Made by a program: the position numbers and the translations under genes. A stretch of DNA of 64,000 nt, from assembly GCA_000733355.1 (NCBI GenBank), contig JNVV01000034.1, positions 271,663 through 335,662 on the forward strand, in the 5' to 3' direction. This DNA comes from Falciphora oryzae. Lineage: Eukaryota > Ascomycota > Sordariomycetes > Magnaporthales > Magnaporthaceae. Below, in pieces: positions 10,614-20,900 of the stretch (positions are counted from its first letter, which is position 1; every line of letters begins with the position of its first letter). The notes below the pieces were generated by a model. That model was given only the letters and a program-made list of their open reading frames with translations, searched no databases and was not told the DNA's origin.

Positions 10614-11315
10614 TGTTGTCGACCTCGTAGGCCCCAAGTGCTGGGTACCTGGAAGTCTGGTGCTGATGTGAAGGCTGATAGAGATTACTGAGCGTCAAAG
10701 TTAGTGAGTGCAGCCCAGAAGGACACGATTGGTGGCCTTCCAAGGGACACGCTTCTTGATGGACCCATTGGCCAAACACCAAGAGATGCCAACAGAGGTC
10801 TGATCGGCCAACTCGATCGATCCCGATGACGTAGTGGGCGTGAAGGCAAGATCCACACCACGTGACCGTGTGTATCCCCCTCCTTTGACTGCGGTTGCAT
10901 TCTACGGGCAGGTAGTGAGCGCTTCGTTCCATCATGTGATCTCCGAATACTAAGCTAGTAGATAATTTTCGTATTGCTGCACCACTGGAGCATCTTTCTG
11001 TCTGTGTTTTCTTGGCCGTACTGTTCCTGAGGATTGCGCGAGCGCCTCGTTCTTTCTCCTCGACTCCAGCATTGGAGGACTCTTCCTCAAAGGAGCTGAT
11101 CCGGTCCCCCCGTTATTGAACTAGAAGGAAGAGAAAGAAATCGCAATATCTAGAAATATTAAATCTAAAAATTTAGAGCAATGGGATCTGCCTCTCTCTC
11201 AAGTCTTCATGAAATTGCGCGTCCATCTGCATGGTATCTGCTCTCTGGTCCTTTTCACCTAGGGCCAACTCTGCTCCTCCCGCCGCTTTTCTTGTATTTC
11301 AATACGGTCACCCTT
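10614..11315. other. Intergenic region
   Basis: The region lies between the start of the kelch-like gene and the 3' end of the leftward hypothetical gene. No gene is recognised. Confidence 0.45.
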
Positions 11316-11961
11316 TCACCGCCGCGCGAGGCCGTACATGGGCCGCCAGTCCACTTCCAGCAGATCGTCACCCGCGTAGACTGACCCCACCGGTTCCGTC
11401 TCGATTTCGAGAGCTTCTTGATGGGACCCGGCACCGCACCCGCCAGGTTTGGCTGCGTGATGTTCGCAAAGACCACGTGCATTGATGTGAGTCTTTGACA
11501 CGGTCCAGATGCGAAGCGACTCCAGGGACGACTCGTCAAGCCACTTCAATCTGAAGCCCATGGCGTTCTGGAGGAAAGCCCCAAGGCTCAAAGGCCGGCA
11601 GCCAAAAGCCTCCTTCGGGTCCGGACCCAGAACAATCTTGAGCTCTTTGAGACGGCCATTTATCACCATCTGCTTCAGCGCGGGCCCAATACGCAGCCTC
11701 GGGTGCTGGAGCGCGCTGCCAACGTCGACGCTGCATAGCGCTTTCGCGGACTGGACCTCGATGTTTATCCGAAGCTTTCGCACCCAGCAGCGTGGGCCAT
11801 TCTTTGCAAGGTAACGCCTGCAGCGCTCTTCCGAGGCTTCGCTGCCCAGGACCACGTCGAGGGCCACCTCGCCGTCGAACACCTTCTGGATCATGAATGA
11901 CGCCACTTGGTATATCTGCTTCGATGTAAGTAGCAGAGACAGCGCATCTTGTGCGTTATTC
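11316..11961 (-). CDS. Fungal hypothetical protein, C-terminal exon
   Basis: The frame is open leftward from a likely splice acceptor at 11962 (ACAG) and begins NNAQDALSLLLTSKQIYQVASFMIQKVF. The SKQIYQ-type motif is common near the N-terminus of fungal F-box/2EXR-like proteins of unknown role. The frame runs about 215 residues to TGA at 11316. No convincing first exon with ATG was found upstream, so the gene may be a fragment. An internal ATG at 11906 would skip the conserved motif. Confidence 0.4.
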
Positions 11962-13461
11962 CTGTCTTAGTCTGGGGCCTGCGGGACTAGACGGCCACGA
12001 ATGACGGGTGACTGGCCACCCGGGAATAGGACATGTCGAGTGATCTCTAGCAGGAGCTCAGGTGGGATCCTGGGAAGGAATGCCCTTCCCGGCTCACAGC
12101 TCCTTGGAGAGATGGCAGCCTGATGTTCTGCCGGCTCTGTGACTTGGGACGATTGAAGGACTCCAGCCGGCAGAGGGCTGTCCTATTGCTTCTGCTCGCT
12201 GTTGGTCTTGTCGCTCCCCAGAGATGACTTTCCAGGCTCCATAATCAACTTCTGACGATGATTGGAACGAGGAGTTTTAGCGTTGGGAGAGTATTATATA
12301 AGTCATCTGATAGATCAAACGATGACTTTAGTTTGAGAGGCGCGGTCAGTGACCGGTGAAGAGAATGTGATATTGTGAGATAGATAATAAAAAAAAAACG
12401 GATGAATCTGTTGGTCTTGCCACTTCAAATTCAAATGGATATAAATACCTGATTCATGTCACAGCCCTCACTGACGTGAGAGCTCTGGATGACTATTTTG
12501 AGTTCCTCTCTACGATATGAAGTTGCGTGGTCGTGACAATCACCAAGCTTGAGATGGATAGAGATTTCCGTCGACGCCTTAATGTGAAAGAAAAGGATTG
12601 CAGCCGATCTTTCCGTAAAGGTGATCTAGTCTCGTATGGTACGAGAGTTGGATAGAAAAGTATCAACCGGAGATGTTTCTGGGAAGTGTCTGCCTCATGA
12701 TGCCTTCAACTCTCTCATATGGTCTTTGGCAAGGTTGAGGTAGAAAGTAAGTCTAACGGCAGGAGGAATGTGATGTGAAGCGAGTATCGATAAGTGGTCT
12801 GGGACGGAAGCCGAGATTGGAGAATAGCGATGACAGAAAGGTTAAAAACGAGCGGATGGAATAGGGGCGGTTGATGACGGTCCGGGCCTAACTACTAATG
12901 GGCCCAAATATCTATGCTGGGCCTGAGAATACCGGGAAGCGTAGGCAACGAATACAGTTTTGGTACGTCGTGGGGATACCATACCATAAAAAAGGTGCGT
13001 CTGCATTAACACTCAGTGATCATAGAGTCTGTGCTAGTGGCAACTGAGATGACCCTCAAGTGGGTTGGAGGTATTTAACTTGTGTAAGATGATTAAAGAC
13101 GTCGAGAACTTCTCACATTGCTACTAACGATATCGAAAACCTGTAATGGGAATTAGTTCATGCGAAATCATGAGCTTTCCACATCGTATCTCGCACAAGG
13201 ACACAAACTGCGCCATGTGGGCCTCGGCCGACGAAGCCACCGGAGGCTATCGAGGTAAAGTAGATGAACCTCCGGTTTTGGAAACTAAATCCATGACGTG
13301 AAAGTGAGTCAACAACCTGCGCTGAACCTATGGCCAGGAAGCAGGAGACGGTACCGGAGATACAGTAGGCGTAAACATAGATGTGACGGAGCTTCTTGTG
13401 CACTTATGGTCTCGCAGAATGGAAATATTTGTCTAAATCGGCAGCTACCTTCAAAGACAAC
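11962..13461. other. 1.5 kb without a supported gene
   Basis: No open frame above about 90 codons and no RNA gene is seen. It may contain upstream exons of the hypothetical gene and the promoter of the rightward phosphatase gene. Confidence 0.45.
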
Positions 13462-14334
13462 ATGCCGCAAGTCCAGCGTATCAAAATTTGCCAGGGAAAA
13501 ACGGTTAACGTGTGGAGTGACAAGCCCACCGAGATCGTCCCCGGCCTCTACCTCAGCACGCTGAGGACAAAGGACAACGAGCAGTTGTGCCGCGAGCTGA
13601 ACATAGCCGCTCGAGTCGCCATCTACCGAAAAGGGGACGTCATCCCCTGGGCCATCAGACCTAGCGGTTGCCGTCAAAATGTCGACACGACGGAAAAAAG
13701 CAGCAGCACTCTTTTGTCCATACCCCTTTTCGACGATTTGGACTCCAATCTCCTCAAGCACTTCCCTTCCATATGCCGGTTTATCAACAAACACGCCGAC
13801 GTGCCATCCAAGGACCAGCTCGGGCCGGCGCCGGATGCCGACAATGCTAAAAGTGCGAAAAGCGCGATAGACGATACAGAAAGCGGAAAGGACCGCCAAG
13901 CGAGCAAGCGGCCACGAGCCGTGCTGGTGCACTGTGTGATGGGGGTGTCACGAAGCACGACGGCGGTGGCGGCTTTTCTCATGTACAAGTACAGCATGTC
14001 GCGGGACGAGGCCCTCGAGCACATTTCCAAAAGACGCCCGCAGATATACCCAAAGGAGAACTTCAGAGCGCAGCTCCTGCAGTGGCAGGAGGATGTGAAA
14101 AGTCAGGACTTCGACCAAGCCGAGCCGGACCCGGTGGAGGAGTGTAGTGAGGACGAGGGGCCAGATAACCTCGGAGAGGAAGGCATCTTCCAATTCGAGT
14201 CTGGTAACGTCGTCGACACAGAAGACGCTCAAGCTAGGGAGCTAAGAGAAGGCATAGAATACATGCAGATGTTGGTGCAGAGAGGTTATGCGAAGAACGG
14301 GGGGCGTCGACACAGCGGGGAGCACAGCTCCTGA
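13462..14334 (+). CDS. Dual-specificity protein phosphatase-like protein
   Basis: The 290-residue frame starts at the first in-frame ATG (13462) and continues to TGA at 14334. An N-terminal segment contains IVPGLYLSTLRTKDNEQL, the usual opening of a DSP domain. The general-acid aspartate lies in the IPLFDDLDSN segment. The P-loop is HCVMGVSRSTT (Cys-x5-Arg, consensus HCxxGxSRS), followed by AAFLMYKYSMSRDEALEHISKRRPQIYPKENF. The C-terminal 80 residues are acidic and probably disordered. A lysine/serine-rich insertion of about 45 residues separates the aspartate from the P-loop. Substrates are unknown. The open frame extends upstream without an ATG, so an extra 5' exon is possible. It is not an expected member of the polyketide cluster. 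Confidence 0.8.
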   Translation: MPQVQRIKICQGKTVNVWSDKPTEIVPGLYLSTLRTKDNEQLCRELNIAARVAIYRKGDVIPWAIRPSGCRQNVDTTEKSSSTLLSIPLFDDLDSNLLKHFPSICRFINKHADVPSKDQLGPAPDADNAKSAKSAIDDTESGKDRQASKRPRAVLVHCVMGVSRSTTAVAAFLMYKYSMSRDEALEHISKRRPQIYPKENFRAQLLQWQEDVKSQDFDQAEPDPVEECSEDEGPDNLGEEGIFQFESGNVVDTEDAQARELREGIEYMQMLVQRGYAKNGGRRHSGEHSS

Positions 14335-14801
14335 AGCACCCAATGGAGGGCGGGGGACTCGCTGTGGTTAGCGTTTGAGGAAACCTTGCACAGGGAATCC
14401 GGGGGTTGTTGGGGACCTCCGGAGCCACTCCGGTATAAGTACAGAGTCCATCCCATCATCCATGAGTGATTGACAGAATACCGAATGGATCAGATTGTGT
14501 TTATTTGTGTGTTTAAAATTATAAAAAATCTAATGACATTCTTTTCTAAATATGTGTTATATCCTGGGGAGAACAATATCGATGAGGAGTTGAGGGTGCG
14601 GAAACACATCCGACCTAACGCCAATGCCGCCACAAATCTAAACAAAGGAGACAAGAGAAGGCGCGCAAACGGTCGCTAACCCTTCTAAGAATCGAGACAC
14701 AAGCGGAGAAGACGGGAGAAGAGGAACGAGAGGCGTCGCTGGTTCCTCTGCTTCTCCAGCCGTAGAGATGGAATAGATGCTCTGTAAGTCGGCCCCGAAC
14801 G
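14335..14801. other. Convergent intergenic region
   Basis: The region lies between the 3' ends of the phosphatase and transporter genes. Nothing beyond presumptive 3' UTRs is visible. Confidence 0.5.
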
Positions 14802-16232
14802 TCAGACTTTCTGCAGCAGCCTCTTCCCGCCGTACGCGTACCTCGCGGCGATATAAAAGATCACGGCGGCGCCCATGGTGAGGCCACAGAACAGCTGCAG
14901 GCCCAGGTACGCGCCGCCCATGGCGTTGACAAGGGCTCCGGCGATTGGCGCGCCCGTCAGCGTGCTGAAGGACTGGACGCCGTACGCCAACCCAACGCGA
15001 ATTCCGATCTGGCGGATGTCGCTGATCTGCGCGACCAGCGTCGGCGACATGCTAATGAAGCCGCCCGAGACGAAACCAAACAGGACCGCGTAAGTGACGA
15101 TGGCCGCGGTCGTCGTGCCGGGGATCCAGAGCGCCAGCGTGAAGATGGCCGAGAGGGACGTGAGGGCGATCATGGCGTTGAAGCGGCCCAGCTTGTCGGC
15201 CGCGAGCCCGGGCAGGATGCGGCCGAAGATGCTGATGGCGTTGATGATGGGGAGCAGGTACAGCGTCAGGTTGGGGTCCATGCCGGCGTGGCGGGCCTGC
15301 AGGATGATGAAGGTGAAAGGCAGGAACATGCCCCAGAAGAAGAGGAAGGATCCGACCAGCATCAGGCTGTAGACGGGGTCCTTGAAGCTGTCGAGGTACT
15401 CGGATACGACCAGGGGCTTGGGCTGAGGAGGCAGACGCGACTTGACCGTCGCGATAGTGACGCTGAGCAGGGCGAGGATGATGAAGGCGAGGACGCGCAT
15501 GGTCCAGGGGAAGCCGATCTTGGGGATGAGGTGGAAGATCATGATGGGAAGGACAGTGCCTGCAACGGACGAGCCGGCGGCCACAATGCCGAAGGCGGCG
15601 GCTCGACGGCGGAAAAACCACGAGGTGACGGCGGGCAGGCAGGCGTTAAAGACGGCGCTGGAGCCGATCGAGGATACAACGCCTTGGGCCAGCAGGAATT
15701 GCCAAAAGTCGGTGCACAAACTCGTCATCATCAGACCGAAAACGTACGTTAGGGTGCCCCCGATAAGGAGCGGACGAGGCCCGTACGAATCGAACAGACG
15801 ACCGAAAACGATGCCGCCACCAACCATGCCGAAGACCTGCAAAGAGCTGATCCACGCCACCGTCGACTGGCCGTAGGCCTTAAGCGGGCCATCGACGTAG
15901 TATGTTTGGAAAACGCCGATACAGTTGATAACGCCGAACGTGCAGAAAAGGCCGCACGCGCCGCCAAACACCACAGTCCAGGCCTCGCGGCCGCCGTCGG
16001 GGAAATCGGAAGGGTGGAAGCCAGAGCCGGGTTGGGGGCCTGTCGGGGCCGGCTCGGCAGGAACGGAAAGGTCTTCCTTGGACGAGAGCGATCGGGGCGC
16101 GTCTGGGTCATGCTTGGACTCGTCTATCTTTTCGGAATCGATAACGTTCCCGTAGTCTTGCGGGACTGGAGTCTTGCCCTCCTCGAGTGTCGATGCGTCC
16201 ATCTCGCTGGCGCTTCTGCGGGAGCTCGCCAT
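14802..16232 (-). CDS. MFS transporter, monocarboxylate (MCT/MCH) type
   Basis: This 476-residue intronless protein has an acidic, probably cytosolic N-terminus of about 85 residues. Twelve predicted membrane helices follow, starting [29 protein letters not shown], with the [30 protein letters not shown] loop typical of the fungal MCH family and a central cytosolic loop containing [11 protein letters not shown] proteins transport monocarboxylates, riboflavin or unknown small molecules, and relatives are often found in secondary-metabolite clusters. It lies 1.7 kb from the FAS alpha gene, transcribed in the same direction. Whether it exports the cluster product is inference; it could equally mark the cluster border. 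Confidence 0.8.
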   Translation of the reverse strand: MASSRRSASEMDASTLEEGKTPVPQDYGNVIDSEKIDESKHDPDAPRSLSSKEDLSVPAEPAPTGPQPGSGFHPSDFPDGGREAWTVVFGGACGLFCTFGVINCIGVFQTYYVDGPLKAYGQSTVAWISSLQVFGMVGGGIVFGRLFDSYGPRPLLIGGTLTYVFGLMMTSLCTDFWQFLLAQGVVSSIGSSAVFNACLPAVTSWFFRRRAAAFGIVAAGSSVAGTVLPIMIFHLIPKIGFPWTMRVLAFIILALLSVTIATVKSRLPPQPKPLVVSEYLDSFKDPVYSLMLVGSFLFFWGMFLPFTFIILQARHAGMDPNLTLYLLPIINAISIFGRILPGLAADKLGRFNAMIALTSLSAIFTLALWIPGTTTAAIVTYAVLFGFVSGGFISMSPTLVAQISDIRQIGIRVGLAYGVQSFSTLTGAPIAGALVNAMGGAYLGLQLFCGLTMGAAVIFYIAARYAYGGKRLLQKV

Positions 16233-17927
16233 TTTGCTAACACGGGGTCTCTTGGAAACGCGACAGGCTAGCAGGAGGGGGAAAAAAAAGTCGGTAGGTA
16301 TGGAGTTGAAGATGTCCCGTTAACTATGGCAAGGTCGCTAACAGCTTCACAGGGTGCTCGGCTTGCATGAGGAAGCGCTGCAGGGCAGCTTTGGAGGCTT
16401 GGCCTTGGTGCGAGGGAGTTATGCGGCTCAAAATGCCGAGAGACTAGGCGGCCAAGGCATGGGCAGATGCCTACCTACTAATAAAGGAACCTCTCACCGC
16501 ACCCCGCGAAGGTGTCTGGAGGGTGTGGGGATCGTCAAAGCCTACATAAAGCCTAGGCCTGGCGGGAGGATAAGGGGGCCGGCGGTTGGATGCTGGTGCC
16601 GGGGTACTGGAACACCGATATCCCCGACTCCATAATAAGCAAGTGACGCGCCCGGCAAAGGGTCTGCCCGTCTCCATGGAGCCAACCGGCCCCTCGCGTC
16701 TCGGCTCCATGCGTTCTCGGGCGTTGCCACGCCGTTCGTCGAGCGCCGTGCTGCCCCAGGCATGGCTACCTGGGCCTGGACGGAGAGACCCGGCGATCGT
16801 GGGCCCTGGCCGGCGGAACTGCGCCAGATAGATGGGAGACTGGGATTTGTCTGGCAGAACTGCGCCAGAGAGACGGAGTACTGTGGTATTTGGTTGGCGG
16901 AATTGCGCCAACGGCGCCCCGGCCCTGATTTCAAAGCTGGCGCAATTCCGCCCAAACGTCCTTGATTGCGCAGGGCCACGCAGAGTCTCTCCCGCTTGGG
17001 GACCCTGGGTTTCTGAGTGGTGTCGGATGCGGGCGGGTTTCGCGAATAAGGCTTAAAAGCGAGGCGCGAAAACCGAAGACTAGTCGTGTCTATGTGGGGA
17101 TACGGATGACACAATCGATCGGAGGAGGCGCAATCGATTCATGTTCGCCAAGGAGGACGCACGTGCGTCTTTGCATTAGCTCGGCCCCGAGCACTTTGTC
17201 ATCGACGGGCGCTAAAAGTGCCATGTACTCGGATCCGAATCTGGCAATTGAGCCTGCTATGCTCGCAACTGCGAGGCGAGCCTCGGGAATCGACTTTGAA
17301 GTGCGCGATTGTTGTAGTTGCGAGGGGGGGCATGGGTGGAAAGCATGAAAAGATGAAGTAGGCGTCGGCTTTACTTGCGCCTAACCTAGACCTTTGAACG
17401 CCGTTAGCGTGTACGGTTCACGTGAATTAATAAATGTTTCTTCCTATGAATATTTGGAGGTCAACGGCCTTCCCGATAGTTGACGTGCATGTGTCCAGCA
17501 GCGCATGAAGCCTAGTCTCAGTGGCTCAGTCCACTTGGGGAAAATTTAGCGTTTTTTTTTTTTTTTTTCTAGCTAACTGCCATTTCCCATTTCTGTGTCT
17601 TCCCTCATCCTTCTTTGACAGCCCTGATGATACCCCAGCTTTGTAGGCAGCAAAATTTTATTAGTCAGAAACACGATGACAAGGTTCATCGGGGTTTAAA
17701 TCCCTGTTTGCCCAGTTCCACAGCCGCTCGTCGCTGTTCCACGCGGTGCTGGATTTGATTAGTCAAGTGCACGGACGTGTTGGGCAGGACGCAAAATTTT
17801 GCGGTCCAGGAGGCAACCAGACAGAACAATCAATCAATCCAATCAGATCAATTCACCCTCATTACGCTGTGCAACAGTCGCCGCGACCCGCACCCCTGAG
17901 TGTCTGCGTTTGGAGGTCACGACACCA
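16233..17927. other. 1.7 kb between transporter and FAS alpha
   Basis: It holds the transporter promoter and the 3' flank of FAS alpha. It contains a spaced array of GGCG-N6-CGCC dyads (listed separately) and a long T run near 17550-17570. No gene is supported; open frames over the dyad array are GC-driven. Confidence 0.5.
16812..16952. promoter_or_regulatory. Array of four near-palindromic GGCGGAAYTGCGCCA motifs
   Basis: Copies lie at 16812-16826, 16853-16867 (one mismatch), 16896-16910, and inverted at 16938-16952. Spacing between the first three is 41 and 43 bp, close to four helical turns. Each copy is itself a GGCG-N6-CGCC dyad. This could be an operator array about 0.6-0.7 kb upstream of the transporter, or the remnant of a small inverted-repeat element. 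No matching regulator is known to me. Confidence 0.45.
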
Positions 17928-20900
17928 TCAATTGAACCGGTACGAACCGGTGCCCTCGTCGTACGCGGCTCTCGCCCCGGGGTCCAAGAAGACTCGCGGC
18001 CCGGCCCCGGCGGCGTACGGCGACTGCTCCTTGATCCTCACCACTCTATTCTCCATTACGGCCTTGGCGTACGCCCTGTCGGCCTTAGCCCTCCGCGCCA
18101 GCGTCTTGGTCCTGTACTCGTCAAACGCCTCCCTGCCTAGCGCTCCTAGAAAGAAGCGCGGCGCCACCCCGACCACCTGCCCGCTCTTCTGCCCGAACCC
18201 GAACGAGGACAGCAGGAAGCTCCTGGGGCGCTGCTGCTCCGCGGGGCCGGTCTGCACGCTCCGGGTGGGGAAGCAAAGGTGTCGGTGCCGGCGCAGGGAC
18301 CGGTCCACCGTCTCGGCGCGCGCGTTGCCGGGCACCAGCCCCGTGTCCAGAATCTGCAGGCAGCCGTTGAGCATCCAGGCTGCCGCGGGGGCCTTGGGGT
18401 GGCCCGTCAGGGACTTCTGGCAGATGGCCCAGGCCGGGGGGCCGGTCCGTCCCAGGTGCGCGAGCTCGAGGTTGATGACCTCGGGCTCGTTGCTGTCGTT
18501 GGCCACCGTCGATGTGGCGTGCAGTGAGACCACATCGATTTCGTTAACCGTCAGGCCCCACGGATCCAGGGCTGCTCTGAGCGGCGAGGGGGTGTGGCCT
18601 GGTATGCGGGACGTGGATGATGCGAGCGGTGGCGTCGGCGTCGTCGAGGCCACATGCACATAGTCGGAGTCGGAGGCAGACGACGCCGACGACGACGGCG
18701 GCGATGAGGCGTCGTGGTTGACAGTATCATGGGCCTTGCGACTGCTCTCCCTCGCAAAAGTAAGGATGCCCTGTCCGGGCGCTGGCACTGACCTGCCGAT
18801 CTGGTCGGCCGCCATGGCGGACCCGGCCACGACGGCGTAGACGGGCAGGCCCATCTCGAGCGCAACATCGCCCCGGCACAGGATCTGAACTCCGCACCCC
18901 TGGGACTCCACGAACCCGGCGCGGCTTTCGGCCGTGGGGCGGGACATCTCCCCGGGCAAGTATCCCTTGGCCAGCTCGGCGCCGGCGTCGACGGTGGCGC
19001 CCATACTCGCGAACCCAAAGGATTCGTCCTCGTGGAAATCGTCATAGCCCCCAACGATGCACATCTTAGTCTTTCCCGCCGCGATGCTGTCCAGCGCCAG
19101 GTCCAGGGATTCGACGCCTGTGGCGCAGGTGCCCGCGGGCGTCTTGATGGGGCCCGCGGCGCCGAGGAGGAGCATGTTGACCCAGGCGGCCGCCGTGCCC
19201 AGATACGTGTCCTGCAGCGTATCGGTGGCCACCACGTCGTCGCGCTCGAGGTAGGCGTCCCGGTACAGATGTCGGGTCTTGAGGGCTCCGCCCATGGACG
19301 AGCCGATGAAGTTGCCCAACTCCGAGGGGTGCAGGTGCCTAAACGCCTCCTGCGGGTCGCTGATGCCCGCACTGTGGAACGCCTCGGCAACGCAGCAGAC
19401 AGTTTGCAGTGTCACCGGATCGACCTGGTCGATGAGCTGCTGGGGAACGCCGTACCTGAGTGCGCTCCACCCCATCGGCAGCTGCCCGGCCACGGACCCG
19501 TGCGGGAAGGGGACGGCCTTGGGCACGAGGATGGTGGCCCCGCGCAGGATCTGCACCCGGCAGCTGCCGCTGCCGTCACCACGATGGGAGATGGCGACCT
19601 TGTCCCCGTGCTTCAGTAACAGCGCGTCCGCTGTGGCCGCCGGCGCTTCAAACGGGGCTAGGTCGTCTTCGACGACGATCTCCTGCAGAAACTCCTTCCT
19701 GGCAGGGTCGTAGCCACCCGCCATGGCTGACTCGACGAGCCGGATCCCCGTGTGGGCCTCGATGTACTGGCCGTACTTGGCGGGGATCTCGTCGTCGTCG
19801 ACGGGATCGCCAGTTTTAACATCGACCCACCCTATGTAATGATGATGGCCACTCCCGTCTCGGCCGCTTCCTCGTTGGCCCTCCGAGTGCCGGATCAGGT
19901 TCATCATCCACGCCGTCTCCACGTATCCCTCCAGCGTGAAGCTCCCGCGGCTTTCCACCTGCCATCGCGTCCGGGCGCTTCCCCAGGGGCCTAGTTCGGA
20001 GAAGCCGACTACGACGACGGTCTTGGCGGGATCTGCTAGCAACAGTGCGCCCAGGTCTGGTTCGTACGATGGGAGACTGGGAAATCCTACTCGTAGGATA
20101 GCCTTCTTCTTCTTCTTCCCTCCATCCCCGCGCAGCAATGACGGGTTGCTGATGCTGCCTTGACGGGTCGGATTCATCGTGCCGGTCTCACTGCAAAGAA
20201 GCGCCCGCTCCCGCTCGTCCTCTCGTCTGACGGCACGAGCAACCTCGGCGGCCAGGTTGAGCTCTCTCCGTGCGTCCGCTAAAACCCCACGACAAACCGT
20301 GCCGAGCCCGCCGCCAAAGTCGGCGTGGACCGGCCCATCCTCGCACAGCAAGGCGAATTCCGGACCAAGCAGCACGGCCAGGTTGAGGCCCATCTCCTGC
20401 GCCGAGAAGGTCCTGACGCCCGCCCGCAACTCGACGGCCTCTGCCAGTATGTCGTGGGCAGCCATGAGCCCCGTCGACCGCGTCCAGCCGATTCGGGCGC
20501 CGCAGACGGTCAGCTCGGCGGACCAGGACTCGGCGGCGGCGCGGCGAGCCAGCGCCTCGAGGCCTAGCTTGGACTCTGGGTACAGGCCGTCGCCGCCGAA
20601 GACGCCGCCATGGTTGGGGGACAGCGGAAGGAGGACCTGCGTCGGTGGGAGCAGGTCTACAGCCCCGCCCGCGCCGCCGCCGCTGCTGCAGGCCTGCCTC
20701 CTCCGTTCCACGATTCGGCCCAGTAGCCGATAGACGTTGGTGAGCATGAGGCGGTGCGCCAGCTCGTTGTGTGCGCCGACCTCGGTGGCTTCGTTGCCAC
20801 CTTCGGCGGCTGCAGCGAACGGCACCACGGCATCGAGGTTCTTTCCCAGCCCTCCGCCCTCGTTGGAGTAGATGTGGTCGATCAGGGCGTAGCAGTCCTG

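Noticed and set aside
16542..17114. 190-codon minus-strand open frame over the dyad array
   Set aside because: Its repeated peptide (AQFC/AQFR-like) comes from the GGCGGAAYTGCGCCA motif itself. There is no domain.
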